A model generated the notes under the pieces. It worked only from the letters and a program-made list of their open reading frames with translations, searched no databases and was not told the DNA's origin. 64,000 bases of DNA from Ga0077560 sp046330435. GTDB lineage: Bacteria; Actinomycetota; Thermoleophilia; Miltoncostaeales; Miltoncostaeaceae. The DNA lies in assembly GCA_046330435.1 (NCBI GenBank), contig JAXLST010000007.1:1-64000 (forward strand), written 5' to 3'. Positions 59,169 through 64,000 of this stretch are shown in pieces; positions within the stretch are counted from its first letter, which is position 1; every line of letters begins with the position of its first letter. A program made the translations under genes and the position numbers.

Positions 59169-60159
59169 CCCCCGGCGCCGGGGCGGTCCACATCGCCTCG
59201 AGCCCGGCGTCCGTGGTCTCGCCGCGGTCGATGAGGGCGTGGATCTCGGGGAGGGCCTCGCGGCGCAGGTACACGTGCCGCTGCCCGACGCTGGGCTTCT
59301 CGCCCAGCAGGCCCGCCCGCAGGAGCGCCTCGCCCACCTCCAGGGCGTCGTGGCGCTGGTCGGCGGGGGCGCCCCGGTACATGTGGTCGAAGGCGGTGTG
59401 GTAGCCGGTGCCGACCTTGCCCATCCGCAGGAGCCGCTGCAGCACCCGGCGGGCGTGGCGGCGGCGAGGGCAGGGGTCGTCGTCGATCCCGTACCCGGGG
59501 TCGGTGACCTCCTCCTGCGGCTCGCCGGACAGCCCCCAGTTGCGGAGGTTCACCACCAGCTCGGGGCCGATCCCCGGTCCCTCCACGGGCTGTCCCCGCG
59601 CGGCCAGCGCGATGGCGACCTCCAGGGGATGCGCGTCCACGGCCGCCGCGACCTCCGTGAGCCCGGTTCCGTGGCCGGGCCGCGCGGAGGGCAGCTCCAC
59701 CTCCGGGAGGTCGCCGACGCCGCCGGGCGGCAGGGGCGCCACCGCGACGCGGCCGGCGTCCGGGTGGTGCTCCACGAGCGCGAGGGGCGCGAGCTCGGGA
59801 TCCGCCCCGGGCAGCTCCAGGCACGCCCAGCCCTCCCAGTCGAGCACGCGGATGCCCTTGGGGTCGGCCCCGGCGTCGACCGCCGCGCCGATCGACCGGG
59901 CCAGCACCGCCGCGGGGCCGCGGGGCGCGAACGCCTCCGCCTGGGCGGCCGTGACCGGCAGCATCCACACCGGCACGCCGTCGGCGTCGGCGCCGGTCCA
60001 CACCCACAGGGTGTAGGTGCGGCCGTGGGTCTCACGGGCGGATGCCGCGAGGGTCTGGCGCACCGCCTCGTCCGCGTCGCCGCGCTGCCAGGCCACCAGC
60101 CCGCGCGCGACCTCGGCGGGGTCGCGCGCCATGTCGGAGAAGGTGACCTCGCGCGCCAT
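59152..60159 (-). CDS. Hypothetical protein, 335 aa
   Basis: The soluble product has a predicted alpha/beta first half (about 1-160; VTFSDMARDPAEVARGLVAWQRGD, TYTLWVWTGADADGVPVWMLPV). Its second half contains VLQRLLRMGKVGTGYHTAFDHMYRG and the winged-helix-like HDALEVGEALLRAGLLGEKPSVGQRHVYL. The C-terminal part may bind nucleic acid. No family was recognised. The ATG start sits at the 5' end of a minus-strand gene followed (downstream) by the membrane protein convergent overlap. Confidence 0.6.
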   Translation of the reverse strand: MAREVTFSDMARDPAEVARGLVAWQRGDADEAVRQTLAASARETHGRTYTLWVWTGADADGVPVWMLPVTAAQAEAFAPRGPAAVLARSIGAAVDAGADPKGIRVLDWEGWACLELPGADPELAPLALVEHHPDAGRVAVAPLPPGGVGDLPEVELPSARPGHGTGLTEVAAAVDAHPLEVAIALAARGQPVEGPGIGPELVVNLRNWGLSGEPQEEVTDPGYGIDDDPCPRRRHARRVLQRLLRMGKVGTGYHTAFDHMYRGAPADQRHDALEVGEALLRAGLLGEKPSVGQRHVYLRREALPEIHALIDRGETTDAGLEAMWTAPAPGATAPG

Positions 60160-60188
60160 GCCACCAACGGTAGCGGCGCGCCCCGGAT

Positions 60189-60731
60189 TCAGCGCACGGC
60201 GGTGGCGGCGACGCGCGGCGGGTCGCCGGTCACCTCGACGCCCTCCAACCGCAGCAGGCGGGCCTTGAGCGGCACCCCGCCGCCGTAGTTGCCGAGCATC
60301 CCGTCCGACCGCACCACGCGGTGGCAGGGGATGACCACGGGGATGGGGTTGGTCGCGCAGGCGGTGCCGGCGGCCCGCACCGCGCGCGGCCGGCCGGCCA
60401 GCGCGGCGAGCTCCGCGTAGCTCACCACCTCCCCGTACGGCACCCGGTGCAGGGCCTCCAGGGCCTCACGCCGGAACCCGGCGGGAACCAGGGCCCAGTC
60501 GAGGGGGACGTCCAGGTCCCGGCGGTCGCCGGACAGGTACGCCTCGAGCACCGCGGTGTAGTCCGCGACGCCGGCGGGGTCCTCCCGCGGCGTGCCGGCC
60601 TGCCGCAGCAGCGCCAGCGTGTCGCGCCGGTCGTCGCCCGGCAGGGCTACCAGCACGAGGCCCCGCGCGGACGCGGCGACCGTGAAGGTGCCGGCGTCGG
60701 TGTCCATACCGGTCCATGCGATGTCGCTCAT
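60189..60731 (-). CDS. ogt: Methylated-DNA-[protein]-cysteine S-methyltransferase
   Basis: The 180-residue suicide enzyme has the catalytic PCHRVV motif (NPIPVVIPCHRVVRSDG), the winged-helix segment VPYGEVVSYAELAALAGRPRAVRAAG, and a normal N-terminal domain. It removes O6-alkyl groups from guanine. Its ATG overlaps the stop of the Ada-AlkA gene (60728-60731), so the two alkylation-repair proteins are co-expressed. Confidence 0.94.
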   Translation of the reverse strand: MSDIAWTGMDTDAGTFTVAASARGLVLVALPGDDRRDTLALLRQAGTPREDPAGVADYTAVLEAYLSGDRRDLDVPLDWALVPAGFRREALEALHRVPYGEVVSYAELAALAGRPRAVRAAGTACATNPIPVVIPCHRVVRSDGMLGNYGGGVPLKARLLRLEGVEVTGDPPRVAATAVR

Positions 60732-62164
60732 CGGCCCTCCAGGGCGGTGGTGTTCCAGACGTGGATGGCGCCGTAGGCCCGCCACGGGGCCCATGCGGCG
60801 GCGCGGGCGCGGGCGTCCCCGGCGTCGCCGCCCAGGACGCGCCGGATCACGAGGTCCCCGGCGGGGAACGCGTCGGGGTCGCGCAGCCCCCGCATCGCGA
60901 TGTAGTCGGCGGTCCAGGGTCCGATACCGGGGATCGCCAGCAGCCCCTCGCGGGCGGCGTCCGGGTCGGCGGTGAGGCCCAGGTCCAGGTCCCCGGCGGC
61001 GACCGCGGCGGCGAGCGCCCGCACCGCGCGCCGGCGGCCGGCCGGCATCGCGAGGGCGTCGTCCGGGGCGCCGGCGACGGCCTCCGGCGACGGGAACAGC
61101 GTGGTGAGGGGGCCCTCGGGAACCGGCAGGGGCTCGCCGAGCCGGGCGGCCAGGCGGGCCGCGGCCGTGGTCGCCGCCGCCACCGACACCTGCTGGCCCA
61201 GGACCGCCCGCACCGCGAGCTCGAAGCCGTCCCAGGCGCCCGGCACCCGCAGGCCCGGATGCGCCGCGACGGACGCCGCCACGGCCGGGTCGGCACCCAG
61301 CGCCATCTCCACCGCCATGGGGTCCGCGTCCAGGTCGGCCAGGCGCCGCGCCCGGGCGGCGGCCTCGGCCACGGTGCCCACCCCGGCGCCGCGCACGGTG
61401 AGGAGCGCGCGCGGGTGGTCCGGGTCGGGGCGGAGCGTGACGGTGGCCGGCCGGCCGCCGAGGACGGCGGTGCGCATGTACGCGCCGTCCTGGACGGCCT
61501 CCACCCCGGGCACCGCCCGGGCGGCCAGGAACCCCACGAGGTGCGGCCAGTCCAGCGGCGGCCGGTACGCCAGCCGCAGCACCAGCGCCGCGTCCCCGGC
61601 GGCCGCCCGGCGCCGCCGCAGCTGGGTGGGTGTCGCGCCGAACCCCGCCCGGATCTCGTCGTTGAAGCGGCGCAGGCTGCGGTACCCGGCCTCGGCGGCG
61701 ACGCGGGCCATGGGCAGGTCGGTCTGGTCGATGAGCATCCGGGCCAGGCCGGCGCGGCGGGTGCGCGCCAGCTCGGCGGGGCCCGCCCCGAGCTGGTCGC
61801 CCAGGATGCGCCGCAGCTGGCGCTCCGAGAGGTGCAGCTCCCGCGCGAGGTCCGCGACGGGGTGCAGGTCCAGGTAGCCGCCCTCGATGAGCCGCAGCGC
61901 CCGGCGGGTCACCGCGCCGTGCTCGGCCGCCGCCGACGGCGGCGGCGCGGTCTCGGGGCGGCAGCGGCGGCACGCCCGCAGCCCGGCGCGCTCCGCCGCG
62001 GCGGCCGAGGGCAGGAACCGCACGTGCTCGGGCTTGGGCAGGCGCGCCGGGCACACGGGACGGCAGTAGATCCCGGTGCTGAGGACGCCCGCCACGAAAC
62101 GCCCGTCGAACCGCGGATCGCGGCTGGCCAGGGCGCGGTAGCAGGCGTCGAAGTCCAGGGTCAT
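60728..62164 (-). CDS. Ada-type methyl-phosphotriester/AraC domain fused to AlkA DNA glycosylase
   Basis: The 478-residue fusion begins with the Ada zinc domain (about 1-80; GRFVAGVLSTGIYCRPVCPAR and RACRRCRPE, four Cys). An AraC-type helix-turn-helix follows (about 85-185; LARELHLSERQLRRIL, ARVAAEAGYRSLRRFN). The AlkA N-terminal and HhH-GPD domains make up the rest (about 195-470; LLAIPGIGPWTADYIAMRG with the catalytic Asp in AFPAGDL). It can sense DNA methylation and excise 3-methyladenine, so it probably controls itself and ogt. ATG 62164 was chosen over an upstream in-frame ATG. Confidence 0.9.
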   Translation of the reverse strand: MTLDFDACYRALASRDPRFDGRFVAGVLSTGIYCRPVCPARLPKPEHVRFLPSAAAAERAGLRACRRCRPETAPPPSAAAEHGAVTRRALRLIEGGYLDLHPVADLARELHLSERQLRRILGDQLGAGPAELARTRRAGLARMLIDQTDLPMARVAAEAGYRSLRRFNDEIRAGFGATPTQLRRRRAAAGDAALVLRLAYRPPLDWPHLVGFLAARAVPGVEAVQDGAYMRTAVLGGRPATVTLRPDPDHPRALLTVRGAGVGTVAEAAARARRLADLDADPMAVEMALGADPAVAASVAAHPGLRVPGAWDGFELAVRAVLGQQVSVAAATTAAARLAARLGEPLPVPEGPLTTLFPSPEAVAGAPDDALAMPAGRRRAVRALAAAVAAGDLDLGLTADPDAAREGLLAIPGIGPWTADYIAMRGLRDPDAFPAGDLVIRRVLGGDAGDARARAAAWAPWRAYGAIHVWNTTALEGR

Positions 62165-62335
62165 CGCGTCCAGCGTACCCCCGCCGGGCGGGCCGGGCTG
62201 GCCGTGAGCGGACACCGCAGTGACGGCCCGGAAAACCCCTCGAAGGTCGCGGTGGGATCCGCCGGTGCGGCGCTATCGTCGGGCGACGTTGCCCGTCCCG
62301 TCCGGGGGACGGCCGGTCCGTGGGAAGGTGCCCCG

Positions 62336-63472
62336 TTGCTCGATCGGATCCGCGCGGCCGCCGCCGCGTGCGCCCTGCTGCTCACCGTCGCCGCCGCCAT
62401 GGCCGTCCCGCCGCGCGCCGCGGCGATCGCCGGCGGGGAGATCGCGAACCCCGCCCAGTGGCCGTTCATGGTGGCCCTCATGGACACCGCGGAGCCCGAC
62501 GCCCTGCAGGCGCAGTTCTGCGGCGGCACCCTGGTGCGCACCGACTGGGTGCTCACCGCCGCCCACTGCGTGACCGAGGATGACGGCACCCTGAAGGACC
62601 CCGCGTCCATCGACGTGGCCGTCGGCATCGCCGACCTGTCCACCGTCACCCCGGCCGACCGCATCGCCGTCGACCGCATCCACACCTACCCGCGGTGGCG
62701 GCCCTCGGTGGGCGGCGACCGCGGCTTCGCCTACGACCTGGCGGTGATGCACCTGGTGCGGCCCGCCGGCACGCCCGTCGCGCTCCCGCCGGCCCAGCTG
62801 CCCGACGTCTACCGGCCCAGCGTGGCGCGCGTCGCCGGGTGGGGGCGCCAGGCGAGCGACACGTTCCCCGCCCGCCTGCGCACCGCGCGCATCTCGGTGT
62901 CCACGCCCCGGCAGTGCCGGGAGATCTACTCGGTCTACGGGGTCATCTGCGGGACGCTTCCCGAGAGCGGTGAGGCGTCGACCTGCGACGGCGACTCCGG
63001 CGGCCCGCTGGTGGACGCCTCCGGCCGCGTGCCCCGGCTCATCGGCGTGGTGAACTTCGGCATCGCCGGGGTGTGCGAGCGCGGGTCGACGGGCGCGTTC
63101 GCCGACGTGAGCACCTTCCAGACGTGGGTGGCGCACATCACCCGGGCGGTGGGGGACACCGGCCTGTCGCTGCCGGAGATCTCCAGCGTGCGGGCCCGTG
63201 ACCGCGGCGACGTCATCCGCGTGGACATCACCTGGTGCCAGGACCGGGCGCGGGGCCGCGCCGTGCGCGCGGACGTGTTCCTCGCGCGGACCGACGGCAC
63301 GATCGTGCGCCACGACACGGTGCGCGGCACGGCTGGGACGCGGTGCATGGAGGCGACGATCACGTTCCCGGACACTCTGCGCAACGGCACCTACCTGGCG
63401 GTGGGGAAGGTCATCGACGTGCGCTCCCGGATGAGCTTCCGGGCCGCGCCCGTGCGGTTCCGCGTGTCCTAG
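62336..63472 (+). CDS. Secreted trypsin-like serine protease (S1), TTG start
   Basis: The 378-residue protein has a signal peptide (LDRIRAAAAACALLLTVAAA) and a mature start at AIAGGEIANPAQWPF. The catalytic triad is His in TAAHC, Asp in YDLAVMHL and Ser in GDSGGP; six or more Cys can form disulfides. The last 110 residues after the protease fold form a separate beta domain with two Cys (VDITWCQDR and RCMEAT). TTG 62336 follows GGAAGG at about 8 nt, and the frame before it lacks any signal-like start. Specificity is probably trypsin-like but not certain. Confidence 0.85.
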   Translation: MLDRIRAAAAACALLLTVAAAMAVPPRAAAIAGGEIANPAQWPFMVALMDTAEPDALQAQFCGGTLVRTDWVLTAAHCVTEDDGTLKDPASIDVAVGIADLSTVTPADRIAVDRIHTYPRWRPSVGGDRGFAYDLAVMHLVRPAGTPVALPPAQLPDVYRPSVARVAGWGRQASDTFPARLRTARISVSTPRQCREIYSVYGVICGTLPESGEASTCDGDSGGPLVDASGRVPRLIGVVNFGIAGVCERGSTGAFADVSTFQTWVAHITRAVGDTGLSLPEISSVRARDRGDVIRVDITWCQDRARGRAVRADVFLARTDGTIVRHDTVRGTAGTRCMEATITFPDTLRNGTYLAVGKVIDVRSRMSFRAAPVRFRVS

Positions 63473-63573
63473 GGTGCGGCGACGGGCGTCCCCGGGGGAC
63501 CGGGGCGCCGGTCGTCCGTCGGCGCGATCGGGGATGATGCCCGGCCGAGCCGTTCCACCGGGGGCACCAGCCG

Positions 63574-64000
63574 ATGACCACCATCCTGTCGATCCAGTCC
63601 AGCGTCGCGTACGGGCACGTGGGGAACTCCGCCGCCGTGTTCCCGCTCCAGCGCCTGGGGGTGGAGGTGTGGCCCGTCCACACGGTGCACTTCTCCAACC
63701 ACACCGGGTACGGCACCTGGCACGGGCCGCTCATGTCGCCGGACGACCTGCGCGGCGTGATCACCGGGGTGGGTGAGCGCGACGCCTTCGGCGAGGTCGA
63801 CGCCGTGCTCTCCGGCTACCAGGGTGGCGAGCAGGTGGGCGAGGTGATCCTGGAGGCCGTCGCCCAGGTGAAGGCCGCCAACCCCAAGGCGATCTACGCC
63901 TGCGACCCGGTGATGGGCAACGCCAAGTCCGGGTGCTTCGTGGCACCGGCCATCCCGGTGCTGCTGCGGGAGCGGGTGGTGCCGAAGGCCGACCTCATCA
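63574..64000 (+). CDS. pdxY: Pyridoxal kinase, 3' end outside window
   Basis: The first 142 residues are present. They match PdxY-type kinases: MTTILSIQSSVAYGHVGNSAAVFPLQRLG, VHTVHFSNHTGYG, VLSGYQGGEQVGEVIL and ACDPVMGNAKSGCFV. The enzyme phosphorylates pyridoxal in the B6 salvage pathway. The ATG is the family start, but no good ribosome site is visible. The gene runs off the end of the window. Confidence 0.92.
   Translation, partial: MTTILSIQSSVAYGHVGNSAAVFPLQRLGVEVWPVHTVHFSNHTGYGTWHGPLMSPDDLRGVITGVGERDAFGEVDAVLSGYQGGEQVGEVILEAVAQVKAANPKAIYACDPVMGNAKSGCFVAPAIPVLLRERVVPKADLI

Overview
The window is very GC-rich chromosomal DNA (roughly 72-74% by eye). It has strong third-position GC bias, many GTG and some TTG starts, and frequent 4-bp ATGA/GTGA gene overlaps. 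The gene content points to an actinobacterial lineage outside the classical Streptomyces/Mycobacterium orders, most likely Thermoleophilia-like. This placement is inference: the evidence is a SigH-type sigma factor directly after cysS-rlmB (the Bacillus order), a PspA/PspAA + HtpX/PspAB envelope-stress module, a DEDDh/GIY-YIG nuclease fusion, and the glmU-prs and rplY-pth-mfd-parvulin-mazG-eno-ftsB-DUF501 order. No phage, insertion sequence or CRISPR array was seen.

Layout. 0-8 kb: the 3' end of a neutral zinc metallopeptidase, a GntR/UTRA repressor with two palindromic operators, and two tandem giant multi-PAS LuxR regulators (five and seven PAS/PAC repeats; the second has a frameshift in a G run). 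8-14 kb: minus-strand PAC2 protein, ROK glucokinase, SDR-DUF2867 oxidoreductase and a CtpE-like P-type ATPase. 14-20.5 kb: an adenylate-forming ligase coupled to a FeeM-like N-acyltransferase, a membrane EAL phosphodiesterase with a degenerate GGDEF, and a PAS histidine kinase/KdpE-like response regulator pair. 20.4-21.24 kb: an 0.8-kb non-coding array of degenerate repeats with a 254-bp unit. 21-27 kb: DUF72, then ispD-PHP-ispF-cysS-rlmB and sigH. 27-30.3 kb: pspA-pspAA convergent with htpX-pspAB. 30-39 kb: small enzymes, a Pro/Thr-rich surface protein, the exonuclease/GIY-YIG fusion, trpS-mutY-mutT and a secreted propeller-like protein. 39-42.3 kb: phoU, then a two-gene secreted operon behind a clear cobalamin riboswitch. 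42-48 kb: small hypotheticals, tRNA-Gln(TTG), glmU-prs, a Nei-type glycosylase, and a MarR regulator facing a small basic peptide gene across repeated operators. 48.5-59 kb: the rplY-to-DUF501 housekeeping run, in which pth and the 5' end of mfd are broken by many apparent indels, and which contains a histidine-kinase-like protein lacking its catalytic His and Asn. 59-64 kb: ogt with an Ada-AlkA fusion, a secreted trypsin-like protease and the 5' part of pdxY.

The most interesting unit is 40027-42290. A cobalamin riboswitch precedes two overlapping genes for exported proteins. One has a DUF4430 (transcobalamin C-terminal-like) domain; the other is an alpha/alpha-toroid protein resembling the N-terminal barrel of transcobalamin/intrinsic factor. 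Together they look like a split bacterial counterpart of the animal B12 carrier, controlled by B12. Recurrent TANNNT hexamers 8-10 nt before start codons also suggest that leaderless transcription is common here.
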